From: DSOT01 sp052386775
GTDB taxonomy: Bacteria; Pseudomonadota; Gammaproteobacteria; Burkholderiales; SG8-41
Reading direction: 5' to 3'
Assembly: GCA_052386775.1 (NCBI GenBank)
Contig: JBQTJV010000013.1
Coordinates: 1 to 45,384 of the forward strand
Length of the DNA: 45,384 nt
The notes beneath the pieces are model-generated. The model saw only the letters and a list, made by a program, of their open reading frames with translations. It was not told the DNA's origin and did no database searches. Of this stretch, positions 31,628 to 39,687 are shown in pieces. Both the position numbers and the translations under genes were made by a program. Positions within the stretch are counted from its first letter, which is position 1. Each line of letters begins with the position of its first letter.

Positions 31628-32890
31628 TCATTTTGCGCCACTCTTCGCTATCCCTCGTGGTCCGCCGCCGCGTGCGATAAGGCCCGTGCGGTAGAGCAGA
31701 AAGAACGCGATCGAAAGGTTGAGCGCGTTCCACGCAATGCCATTGACGAAGGCCGCACCGTACGAGCCCGTCACGTCGAACACCTTCCCCGAGATCCAGC
31801 CGCCGAGCGCCATGCCGGCGAGCGTGCACATTACGGTGAGGCCTACGCGAGTGCCGGTTTCGCGCGCCGGGAAATGCTCGCGAATGATGATTGCGTAGGA
31901 AGGCACAATCCCGCCCTGGAAAAGACCGAAGAGCGCCGCGATCACGTACAGCGAAGCAAGCGAATCGAACGGCAGGAAGAGCAGCAGCGCCACGCCCTGG
32001 AGTGACGAACCGAGGAGGAGCGTGCGCAAACCGCCGATGCGATCGCAGATCGCCCCGGAGATGAGACGGCTCGCGATGCCGAATGCCATCATCACCGAAA
32101 GCATCTGCGCGCCGCGTGCAGCGCCGTAGCCCAGGTCGGCGCAGTAGGCGACGATGTGTACCTGCGGCATCGACATGGCGACCCAGCAGGCAACGGCGGC
32201 GAGGCACAGCAGCGTCTGCGCCTGCGCGCTCGAAAGGCCGAACGGACGCGAGATATGCCGGGCGTCTGTGCTGCCGCCCGCCACAGGCGCCGCAACAGGG
32301 GGGCGACGCCGCATGCAAAGTGCGAGCGCGGTGGCCGCAACGAAGCAGAAGAGCCCGGCCCAAAGATAGGTCTGCCGCCAGCCGACCTGCTCGATGAAGT
32401 GCTGAATCACCGGCGGCCAAATCGTGCCGCCGAGATAATTGCCGCTCGCGCAGATGGCGACCGCGATCCCGCGCCGGCGCACCCACCAAAGGGAAGTGTC
32501 CGCGATCAGCGGTGCGAACATGGCCGAGCTGCCGAGAAGCCCGATGAAGATGCCGTGGGCCAGCATGAAGGCCGTGAAGCTTTCTGTCATGCTCGCAATC
32601 GCGAAGCCCAGCCCGATACCGGCGGCGCCGATGAGCAGCGGTACCATCACGCCGAACCGGTCCGCGATGCGTCCCATCATGAGGCCGCCGAAACCGAAGC
32701 AGATCATCATCAGCGAGTAGGGCAGCGCCGCCTGCGCCCGTGCGATACTGAACTCCGCCTGCACGGCAGGCAGCACCACCGGCACGATGTACATGCCGCA
32801 GGCGCCGACCGTCGTCAGTGCAAGCGCCGAGACGAGCCGTGCGGCGGCGTACGCGGAGTCGGTCGCTATGATTTGCTCGTGGCCCGCCAT
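31628..32890 (-). CDS. Major facilitator superfamily transporter
   Basis: This 420-residue protein has about 12 hydrophobic segments. The MFS loop motif appears as GGLMMGRIADRFG between helices 2 and 3 and as SGAICDRIGGLRT in the second half. WWVRRRGIAVAICASGNYLGG and YAIIIREHFPARETGTRVGL resemble the monocarboxylate/oxalate-formate antiporter group, so an organic acid is a plausible substrate. It lies downstream of tRNA-Thr on the opposite strand and heads the catabolic region. Confidence 0.85.
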   Translation of the reverse strand: MAGHEQIIATDSAYAAARLVSALALTTVGACGMYIVPVVLPAVQAEFSIARAQAALPYSLMMICFGFGGLMMGRIADRFGVMVPLLIGAAGIGLGFAIASMTESFTAFMLAHGIFIGLLGSSAMFAPLIADTSLWWVRRRGIAVAICASGNYLGGTIWPPVIQHFIEQVGWRQTYLWAGLFCFVAATALALCMRRRPPVAAPVAGGSTDARHISRPFGLSSAQAQTLLCLAAVACWVAMSMPQVHIVAYCADLGYGAARGAQMLSVMMAFGIASRLISGAICDRIGGLRTLLLGSSLQGVALLLFLPFDSLASLYVIAALFGLFQGGIVPSYAIIIREHFPARETGTRVGLTVMCTLAGMALGGWISGKVFDVTGSYGAAFVNGIAWNALNLSIAFFLLYRTGLIARGGGPRGIAKSGAK

Positions 32891-32908
32891 TCAGATGTGC
32901 CGTCCAGT

Positions 32909-32973
32909 CGTCATTCCGATGAAAATCGGAATCCAGGACAAGTCTTTATCTGACCCGGGCTGCGCCGGGACGA
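32909..32973. repeat. CGTCATTCCGATGAAAATCGG-type inverted-repeat element
   Basis: ATTCCGAT (32913-32920) and ATCGGAAT (32925-32932) form a perfect 8-bp stem with loop GAAA. Further on CCCGG...CCGGG (32954-32969) is the second stem. It matches the elements at 40675 and 43441. Confidence 0.65.
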
Positions 32974-33019
32974 GGTCTGCTTCATCGCTGCGGGAAACGC
33001 TGGTCTTGTGACGGCGTGT

Positions 33020-33793
33020 TTACAGCACGCCGGACATGCCGCCATCGAGATGGATGCTGCTGCCCGTGACATAGCTGGCCGCATCCGAGACCAGGAACGC
33101 GATCACGTTGGCGACCTCGCCGGGCTCGCCCACGCGCCCCATCGGGATTTCCTCGGAGACTTTGGCGTAGTACACCGCCGGATCGAGTTTGTCCCGGGCG
33201 ATACGGCGTTCATGCTGCCCGGATCTGACCTTGCCGATGCATACGGCGTTGACGAGTATGTTGTCCGCGGCGTACTCCTTGGACAGCGCCTTGGTGAGCG
33301 CCAGGCCGGCCGCGCGGGAGACCGAGGTCGGGCCTGACGCCGGCCCCGGTTGCTTGCCGGCGACGGTGGAGATGTTGACGATGCGCCCGCCGCCCTGCTT
33401 TTTCATGTACGGAATGACCAGCCGGCTCGCGCGTATGGCACCGAACACCTTGAGTTCAAGATCCTGCTGCCACGTTTCATCCTTCAGCTCCAGGAAAGGG
33501 CCGCGTATGGAGGAGCCCGCGTTGTTGACCAGGATGTCGATGCGGCCGTAGTGATCGGCGACCGCCCGGATGAAGCGCTCGACGTCGGCGCCCCTGCTCA
33601 TGTCGGTCGACTGGGCGAACACCGTGCCGCCCGCGGCGCGGATCTCGGCCGCCACCTTTTCGAGCGGTTCGCTGCGCCGGGCGCAGATGGCCACTCGCGC
33701 GCCCTCGAGTGCCAGGCGGAGCGCGGTAGCCGCACCGATACCTTCGCTGCCGCCGGTCACGACGGCGACCTTTCCCTTCAATCCCAGATCCAA
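33020..33793 (-). CDS. Divergent short-chain dehydrogenase/reductase lacking catalytic Tyr and Lys
   Basis: This 257-residue Rossmann protein starts at TTG with a strong GAGGAGG site. It keeps the cofactor motif TGGSEGIGAA, LVNNAGSS and the catalytic-type Ser in RIVNISTVAG. Where classical SDRs have YxxxK it reads PTSVSRAAG: Tyr is replaced by Thr and Lys by Arg. The C-terminal SGQHERR and DGGMSGVL are conserved in look-alike proteins. It resembles the SDR subgroup with imperfect tetrads, so it may bind NAD(P) without normal reductase activity or use another base. Confidence 0.85.
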   Translation of the reverse strand: MDLGLKGKVAVVTGGSEGIGAATALRLALEGARVAICARRSEPLEKVAAEIRAAGGTVFAQSTDMSRGADVERFIRAVADHYGRIDILVNNAGSSIRGPFLELKDETWQQDLELKVFGAIRASRLVIPYMKKQGGGRIVNISTVAGKQPGPASGPTSVSRAAGLALTKALSKEYAADNILVNAVCIGKVRSGQHERRIARDKLDPAVYYAKVSEEIPMGRVGEPGEVANVIAFLVSDAASYVTGSSIHLDGGMSGVL

Positions 33794-34068
33794 GTTGCCT
33801 CCTCAGAGTGCGGTCGCATAGCGCACGCGGTTCGGGCCCGCCGCTCAATTGTAGCGCCAATTCAAAGCTTTCTTATTACAGAGGCGCATCCTTGACCGGA
33901 GCCCCGCGCGACAACTTCCTTGCGCGGCCCCGGTCGAAACGTTACGGCACCGATGACAGCACGGACAAGCGTGTTGCGCGGGTCGTATGGAAACGTCGTA
34001 GCATAGCGATATCGGGACGTGCAGAGCACCCAGTACCGCGCGTCCGGCGCTTGTCGAAAGGACAGATC

Positions 34069-35115
34069 ATGCCGCAGCACCGAGAAGCACACGTCCCTGC
34101 GCGGTGTCGTCGCGCGTTAAGTTCACTGGCGGCGATGGCGTTCGCTTTACTCGCGCAGATCGCTACGCCGTTACAGGCTGCGGAAGCGGCCCCGCCCGGC
34201 GGCCAGCGCCCCGAGGTCACCGTGGATGCGCTTTCGGTCGTAAAGGTGCGCAGCACCGCCGTTGCCAACGCGCGCAGTTCGACCACGCTCGGTCAGCAGC
34301 GCGAGGGCACGGGCGTCGTCATCGACGCGAAGGGGCTGGTGATGACGATCGGCTATCTCATCACCGAGGCCGAGAAGGTGGAACTGTTAACGACCGATGG
34401 CAAGGTTTTCCCGGCCACGGTCATCGCCAATGACTATGCGACCGGGCTGGGTCTGGTGAGGGCGCTCACGCCTTTGCCGATCAAACCGGTGGACTTCGGC
34501 GAATCAGCGGCCGCGGCGGAACGCGAACTCGTCCTGATCGTGGGTTTCGATGGGGTGGCGCCCGCGTACATCGTGTCGAAGCGTCCGTTCGTGGGGTACT
34601 GGGAATATATCCTCGACGAAGCGATCTACACGGCCCCGGCAACGGTGAACTGGCAGGGCGCAGCGCTGTTAAGCCGCCAGGGCAAGCTCCTGGGCATCGG
34701 CTCGCTGGTGGTGGGAGACGCGATGGGCAAGCGGACCAATGTTCCGGGCAACATGTTCGTGCCGATCGACGTGTTGAAACCGGTGCTCGGCGATTTCATC
34801 GCCAACGGCAGGTCCACCGCCAAGGCCCGTCCCTGGATCGGCATCAACACGCAGGAAGTGCAGGGCAATCTGATCGTCACGCGGGTTTCGCCCGAAGGTC
34901 CGGCAGACGATGCCGGCCTGAAAGCCGGAGACATCATCGTCGGCATCCGTGGCCAGGAGATCAAGGGGCAGGCCGACTTCTATACCAAGCTCTGGCAGAG
35001 CGGCGAGGCAGGCGTGGAAATCGTAGTCGACGTGCTGAAGGGTAACCGCATCCAGAACTACACGGTCAAATCACTCGACCGTGAAAAATACCTGCGGCCG
35101 AAACCAGTGTACTAA
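34069..35115 (+). CDS. DegP-like trypsin-fold protein with PDZ domain, probable pseudoprotease
   Basis: This exported 348-residue protein has a signal peptide (LSSLAAMAFALLAQIATPLQA). The chymotrypsin-like domain runs from about residue 50 to 245 and a PDZ domain from about 255 to 330 (GLKAGDIIVGIRGQEI). In the HtrA alignment all three catalytic residues are replaced: His by Tyr in VMTIGYLITEA, Asp by Gly in YATGLGLV, and Ser by Gln in VNWQGAALL. It should therefore bind rather than cleave. A scaffold or chaperone role in the periplasm is inferred. ATG 34069 has AAAGGA upstream; an open frame further upstream is out of family. Confidence 0.83.
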   Translation: MPQHREAHVPARCRRALSSLAAMAFALLAQIATPLQAAEAAPPGGQRPEVTVDALSVVKVRSTAVANARSSTTLGQQREGTGVVIDAKGLVMTIGYLITEAEKVELLTTDGKVFPATVIANDYATGLGLVRALTPLPIKPVDFGESAAAAERELVLIVGFDGVAPAYIVSKRPFVGYWEYILDEAIYTAPATVNWQGAALLSRQGKLLGIGSLVVGDAMGKRTNVPGNMFVPIDVLKPVLGDFIANGRSTAKARPWIGINTQEVQGNLIVTRVSPEGPADDAGLKAGDIIVGIRGQEIKGQADFYTKLWQSGEAGVEIVVDVLKGNRIQNYTVKSLDREKYLRPKPVY

Positions 35116-35996
35116 TTCAGCGCGGCGTGCCAGGCGCGCAGACCGGCGACCATTTCGTCGAGCGCGGCGAACACCGTCACCCCCGCTGCTTCGAGTGCGG
35201 CTTTCTTGGCTGCGTAGCTGCCGTGGCTGCCGTGCACCAGCGCACCGGCGTGTCCCATCGTGACCCCGTGCGGCGAGCTTCGTCCCGCGATCAGCGCGAA
35301 CACGGGCTTGCCGAAGCGTTGTTCCACAAGGGCGCGCGCGAACTCTTCCTCTTCGTTGCCGCCGATTTCACCGATGATGAGCACCGCCTGCGTGGCGGCA
35401 TGGGCTGCGTAGAACGGCACCAGTTCGGCGAAGCGGGTTCCTTTCACCGGATCGCCCCCGACACCGACCCAGACTGATTGTCCGATGCCCGCCTGCACCA
35501 GGCGGTAGCCCGCCTCGTACGACAGCGTACCGCTCTTCGACGCGATGCCCAGTGGGCCGGGCATGAGTGAACTGTCCGGGAGGAATCCCAGCTTCGCTTC
35601 GCCGGGCACGGCCATGCCAGGCGTCGAGGCGCCCACCCAGCAGACGCCCGAAGCGCGCGTCAGCCGCAGGGCGGCGAGCGCATCGTGCACCGGCATGCCT
35701 TCGGTCGGCGTCACGATGAGCTTGATGCCTGACTGCACCGCGTCGCGTATCGCGCCCAGAAGCTGCATCGCCCCGACAAAAACGACACTTGCCGTGGCGC
35801 CGGTCGCGGAAACGGCGTCCGCGCACGTGGAAAAAACCGGAACCCCGTCGACCTCCCTGGTTTCGGAAGCCGGCGACACCCCGGCCACGATACGGGTCCC
35901 GTACTGCCGCATCAGGCGCGTGTGCTGGCGTCCGGTGCGCCCGGTGATGCCTTGCACGAGCACCGACGTGCGGCGATCCGCTGCCAGGGCACTCAT
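35112..35996 (-). CDS. Succinyl-CoA ligase alpha subunit-like protein
   Basis: This 294-residue protein has an N-terminal CoA-binding domain (SVLVQGITGRTGRQHTRLM) and a C-terminal domain with the phospho-histidine loop GHAGALVHGSHG. SKSGTLSYEAGYRL and GVGGDPVKGTRF are SucD signatures. It forms the alpha half of an ATP-dependent CoA ligase with the gene upstream; start and stop overlap (ATGA). A longer frame to 36605 is spurious. The acid activated is unknown (succinate, malate, itaconate or another dicarboxylate), and the catabolic context argues against a TCA-cycle role. Confidence 0.85.
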   Translation of the reverse strand: MSALAADRRTSVLVQGITGRTGRQHTRLMRQYGTRIVAGVSPASETREVDGVPVFSTCADAVSATGATASVVFVGAMQLLGAIRDAVQSGIKLIVTPTEGMPVHDALAALRLTRASGVCWVGASTPGMAVPGEAKLGFLPDSSLMPGPLGIASKSGTLSYEAGYRLVQAGIGQSVWVGVGGDPVKGTRFAELVPFYAAHAATQAVLIIGEIGGNEEEEFARALVEQRFGKPVFALIAGRSSPHGVTMGHAGALVHGSHGSYAAKKAALEAAGVTVFAALDEMVAGLRAWHAALN

Positions 35997-37156
35997 TTTG
36001 CAACCTCGCGCAGGTGCGTGCGGACCTTGGCGAGGGCGACGTCGAGCTCCGTTACGACCGGTATCTTCGCCTCTGCCAACAGCGGGCGGGCCGCGTCGAT
36101 GCCGTTGCCCACAAGGCGCGCTACCAGCGGTGCTTTGAGCTGCGGCACGGCGCGCAACGCGGCCAGCAGCAGGCGCGAAAATTCGCCGAGATCGGTGATG
36201 CCGGCGAAGATATTCACCAGGACGACCTTCACGTTCCTGCCCTGCGCGATCCACGAGAGCACGTGCACCAGCCGCGCCGGGTCGCCGCGCAATCCCCCGG
36301 TGCGCACGTCCAGAAAGTTGTATGGCCGCAGGCCTGCCTGGCGCAACTCGTCGATCAGCATCATGGAAAGTCCGGCGCCGGTCGTGAGCAGACCGATTTC
36401 TCCTTCCGGATCGACCACGACGTAGTCGCAGCCGTAATGCAGCTTGAGATGCGCCTCGGGATAGGCATGGACGCGGTGCTCGAGCAATGCGGACACCCGC
36501 TTCTGCCGCGGGAGGGCGTCGTCGTCGGTGATCATTTTCGCGTCGCCGGCGATCCAGGTGCCGTCCGCCATGACAAACAGCGGATTGATCTCCAGCAGCG
36601 AACATTCGTATCGGAAAAACGCCCCGGTCAGCACGCTGCCCGCGGTTTGCAAGGCTGCGCCGATCGGTGGCGGGAGGTCCCGCGCGAGCGCCTGCACCTG
36701 ATTGGCGAGGGAGGCCTCGTCCGAAACGCAGAGCGCGGCCCGCAACAGGCCCGGCTCGGCGGCCATGGCCTCGATGTCCATGCCGCCGCGTGGCGCGAGC
36801 AGCACGCGCACGCCGGCGTTCTGCGGGTCCAGCATGATGCCGAAATACGCCTCCTCAGCGCCGCTGATCGCCTGCTCGATGCGGCACTCGCGCACCGCCC
36901 GCCCGCCGATCTGTAGATCCGTGATGCGGGATAGTGCGCCGCGCACCCCATCCAGACTCGATGCACTGCGAATACCGCCCGCTTTACCCCGTCCGCCGGC
37001 GGGAACTTGCGCCTTTACCACCCAGGGTCCGGGCGGGAGCGGCGGCAGCTCCGCGGCGCTGTGCGTCAGCACGCCCCGGGGCACGGGAACACCGCTCTCC
37101 GCGAGCAGCGTTTTGGCGTCGTGTTCGAGTAGGTACACGCGATTCCGATAGTCCAA
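35993..37156 (-). CDS. Succinyl-CoA ligase beta subunit-like protein (ATP-grasp)
   Basis: This 387-residue ATP-grasp subunit has LLAESGVPVPRG near the N terminus, KAQVPAGGRGKAGG (nucleotide loop), LLEINPLFV and the CoA-side loop VNIFAGITD, all SucC features. The apparent start is TTG (37156) directly next to a dispersed repeat, whose bases CAGGGCGAACGG would serve as the ribosome site. A GTG six codons later (37138) is the alternative, and it matches the family start (LLEHDAK) better. It is coupled to the alpha subunit downstream. Confidence 0.85.
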   Translation of the reverse strand: MDYRNRVYLLEHDAKTLLAESGVPVPRGVLTHSAAELPPLPPGPWVVKAQVPAGGRGKAGGIRSASSLDGVRGALSRITDLQIGGRAVRECRIEQAISGAEEAYFGIMLDPQNAGVRVLLAPRGGMDIEAMAAEPGLLRAALCVSDEASLANQVQALARDLPPPIGAALQTAGSVLTGAFFRYECSLLEINPLFVMADGTWIAGDAKMITDDDALPRQKRVSALLEHRVHAYPEAHLKLHYGCDYVVVDPEGEIGLLTTGAGLSMMLIDELRQAGLRPYNFLDVRTGGLRGDPARLVHVLSWIAQGRNVKVVLVNIFAGITDLGEFSRLLLAALRAVPQLKAPLVARLVGNGIDAARPLLAEAKIPVVTELDVALAKVRTHLREVAK

Positions 37157-37188
37157 CCGTTCGCCCTGAGCTTATCGAAGGGCAACGG
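37157..37188. repeat. CCGTTCGCCCTGAGC-type dispersed repeat
   Basis: CCGTTCGCCCTGAGCTTATC is followed by GAAGGGCAACGG, closing as an inverted repeat of the widespread CTGAGCTTGTCGAAGG family. A second degenerate copy or far end, ending CGAACGG, lies at 37229-37256. It borders the start codon of the SucC-like gene. Confidence 0.6.
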
Positions 37189-37273
37189 TCTGGCCTTTGA
37201 TCAAATGCCGTTCATGTTTCCCTATTTCAGGACAGGCTCGGCCTCAACGCGAACGGACTTGTTTCATGTTCGA

Positions 37274-38440
37274 TTAGAACTCGCCTAATCCCAGCACACC
37301 GGTCGCGAGATCCATCTGCTCGACGAGCTTGCGTCCCACCATGTTGCGCAGCGTTTCCGTCGTGCCGCCCCCGAGGCTGCCGTAACGCGTGCCGCGGAAA
37401 AATCGCGACACAGCGAACTCATCGGTGAATCCGTAGCCGCCGTGGATCTGTATCGCTTCGGAGGTTACGCGAATGCTCATTTCATTGGTGTAGATCTTGG
37501 CCATCGCGGCCAGCGTGGGATCGGGAAACTGGTCACCGCTCACCGCAGCCCGGTAGAGCAACCCGCGCGCTGCCTCGATCTGGATGTACATGTCGGCGAC
37601 CTTCCAGCGCAGCCCCTGAAAGTCCCCGATCTTGCGGCCGAACGCGGAGCGCTCGCGCATGTAACGCACCGCCTCTTCGAGCGCCCCTTCGGCGAGGCCC
37701 AGGCAGATCGCGGGATTCAAGCAGCGCTGCGTATTGAAGGCCGAAAGCAATCGCTTCATGCCGTTGTCGCGGATCACCAGGTTGTCGAGGGGCAATTCCA
37801 CGTCGTCAAACAGCACCTCCGAGAGATACTCGCCGCCCATCGTATGAAAGCTCGCCGTGGCGGTGAGTCCCTTTATGCCGCCCGGAACGAGGACGCAGCC
37901 GATTCCGGCCGCGCCCGGCACGCCGTTCACGCGCGTAAACACCACGAACATTTCCGCGATGTCCGCGCGGCTGATGAGGGTCTTCACACCCTTCAGGACG
38001 ACGCGCTCGCCCTTGATTTCACAGTTGGTGCGATAGCTGGGCACGTCGGTGCCGGCGTCGGGCTCGGTCATGCAGATGGCGAGAAACGCTTCGCCGGACG
38101 CGACACGAGGCAGAATCCGTTTTTTGATGCTTTCCGGGGCGTAAGTGGCGATGATGCGCGTCTGGACGCCCAGTTCGCCCAGTGCCGCCATGGCGGAGCC
38201 GTAACACGCCTTGCCGATTTCCTCGAGCACCAGCACCGTGTCCAGTATGCCGAGACCCGAGCCGCCGTATTCCTGCGGCACCGCCATGCCGAGCACGCCG
38301 AGCTCGGCAAGCCGCCGCATGTTCTCCGCCGGCCACGTGCCGTCGAGGTACTTGATTGCGCGCGGCGCGAACTCCTTCTGGCACACCTTGCGCACGGTTT
38401 CGACAAAGGCGCGCTGCTCGCTGCTGATGCTGAAGTCCAT
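37274..38440 (-). CDS. Acyl-CoA dehydrogenase-family flavoprotein, catalytic Glu not found
   Basis: This 388-residue protein starts MDFSISSEQRAFVETVRKVC with AGAGG upstream. It keeps ICMTEPDAGTDVPS (flavin loop), RSAFGRKIGDFQGLRWKVADM and IQIHGGYGFTDEFAVSRFFR. The catalytic Glu normally found in YEGTSE is missing (LGGGTTE), and the alternative position used by isovaleryl-CoA dehydrogenase reads TQR, not ER. Its substrate and activity are therefore uncertain. A longer frame to 38581 is out of family. It is divergent from the alpha/beta hydrolase gene. Confidence 0.88.
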   Translation of the reverse strand: MDFSISSEQRAFVETVRKVCQKEFAPRAIKYLDGTWPAENMRRLAELGVLGMAVPQEYGGSGLGILDTVLVLEEIGKACYGSAMAALGELGVQTRIIATYAPESIKKRILPRVASGEAFLAICMTEPDAGTDVPSYRTNCEIKGERVVLKGVKTLISRADIAEMFVVFTRVNGVPGAAGIGCVLVPGGIKGLTATASFHTMGGEYLSEVLFDDVELPLDNLVIRDNGMKRLLSAFNTQRCLNPAICLGLAEGALEEAVRYMRERSAFGRKIGDFQGLRWKVADMYIQIEAARGLLYRAAVSGDQFPDPTLAAMAKIYTNEMSIRVTSEAIQIHGGYGFTDEFAVSRFFRGTRYGSLGGGTTETLRNMVGRKLVEQMDLATGVLGLGEF

Positions 38441-38579
38441 GCCGATCCTCTCTCTTGGAACGCGTGCGATGCATCTCGCGCGCGACTGTGCCGGGCGTCG
38501 AGTTTCGTTGACGATGGTCACCTCGTATTTTAGACTCCCCGCTTTCTCCCTACCACGCACTTCCACCCCGAGGTTTCCC

Positions 38580-39500
38580 ATGGATCAGGCGCAGGCCGTC
38601 GCCGTCAAGGCCGAGGAACACTGGACCCGCAAGGGCGATATCAAGCTTTTCCTGTGGGAGAAATATGCGGGCCAGCCTGGCGGCAAGAAAGGCACCGTTC
38701 TTTTTGTCCACGGCTCTTCGATGGCCTCGCAGCCGACGTTCGATCTCCAGGTGCCGGGCCGCCCGCATTCTTCGGCGATGGATTATTTCGCGCAGTCGGG
38801 TTTCGACACGTGGTGTTTCGATATGGAGGGCTACGGCCGCTCCGACAAGCATCGCAACATCAATTTCGACATCGCGAATGGCGCGGATGATGTCGCGGCG
38901 GCGACCGAGTACATCATGAAGACGCGCGGCGTGAAGCAATTTCTGGTGTATGGCATTTCCTCAGGAGCACTGCGCGCGGCGCAGTTTGCCCAGCGCCACC
39001 CGGAACGGGTGCAGCGCCTGGCGCTCGACGCCTTCGTATGGACCGGCGAAGGCAGCCCGACGCTCGAGGAGCGCCGCAAAAAGCTGCCGCAATGGCGCAG
39101 CATGAACCGCCGCCCGATCGACCGCGCGTTCGTGCACAGCATTTTCGACCGCGATCATCCCGGCTGTGCGGAAGAGAAGGTGATCGAGGCGTTCGCCGAT
39201 GCCATTCTCAAGCTCGACGATTCGGTGCCCACGGGCACCTATGTCGACATGTGTTCGAAATTGCCGGTGGTCGATCCGGAGCAGATCAACGCGGCCACGC
39301 TGATCATGCGGGGTCAGTTCGACGGCATCGCCGGGTTCGACGATCTGCTTGAGTTCTTCAAGCGCCTGCCCAATCCCGACAAGCAGTTCAGCGTCATGGC
39401 CGGCATTTCGCATGCGAGTTTTCAGCAGATCAACTACCTCACGGCCTATCATATTCTGCATTCGTTCTTCAGCCAGCCCGAACCGATTTACCGGGGCTAG
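38580..39500 (+). CDS. Alpha/beta-hydrolase fold protein
   Basis: This 306-residue hydrolase has FVHGSSMASQPTF (oxyanion region), a GxSxG nucleophile elbow in VYGISSGALRAAQFA, an acid near LIMRGQFDGIAGFDD and His in AGISHASFQ. No signal peptide is visible, so it probably acts in the cytoplasm on an ester, lactone or C-C bond of a catabolic substrate. The ATG at 38580 begins the conserved part; the longer open frame upstream overlaps the divergent dehydrogenase. It is followed by a 64-bp inverted-repeat element. Confidence 0.85.
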   Translation: MDQAQAVAVKAEEHWTRKGDIKLFLWEKYAGQPGGKKGTVLFVHGSSMASQPTFDLQVPGRPHSSAMDYFAQSGFDTWCFDMEGYGRSDKHRNINFDIANGADDVAAATEYIMKTRGVKQFLVYGISSGALRAAQFAQRHPERVQRLALDAFVWTGEGSPTLEERRKKLPQWRSMNRRPIDRAFVHSIFDRDHPGCAEEKVIEAFADAILKLDDSVPTGTYVDMCSKLPVVDPEQINAATLIMRGQFDGIAGFDDLLEFFKRLPNPDKQFSVMAGISHASFQQINYLTAYHILHSFFSQPEPIYRG

Positions 39501-39536
39501 TGTCGAAACCGAGCCGACGTTGCGTCGGTATCGGCA

Positions 39537-39600
39537 GTAGGGTGGGCACTTATGCCCACCATCGACTCCCGAGGTCGGTGGGCATAAACGTCCACCCTAC
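39537..39600. repeat. 64-bp GTAGGGTGGGCA inverted-repeat element
   Basis: The outer arms GTAGGGTGG (39537-39545) and CCACCCTAC (39592-39600) are perfect, and ATGCCCACC pairs with GGTGGGCAT further in, giving arms of about 24 bases with a few mismatches. This is a known type of dispersed palindromic element (REP/MITE-like) between genes. Confidence 0.7.
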
Positions 39601-39687
39601 GATTCACAAACTTCGGATTCGCCACACCAGTGTCCACATGACAAACAGGCGGCGGCATCCAAATCATTCAATCACGAGGAGGCGATC

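Noticed and set aside
37274..38581. A long N-terminal extension of the acyl-CoA dehydrogenase.
   Set aside because: The extra 47 residues are out of family, overlap the divergent hydrolase promoter, and a good ribosome site precedes ATG 38440.
39514..39528. Terminator after the alpha/beta hydrolase gene (CCGACG-TTG-CGTCGG).
   Set aside because: The stem is only 6 bp and no T tract follows, so I do not list it as a feature.
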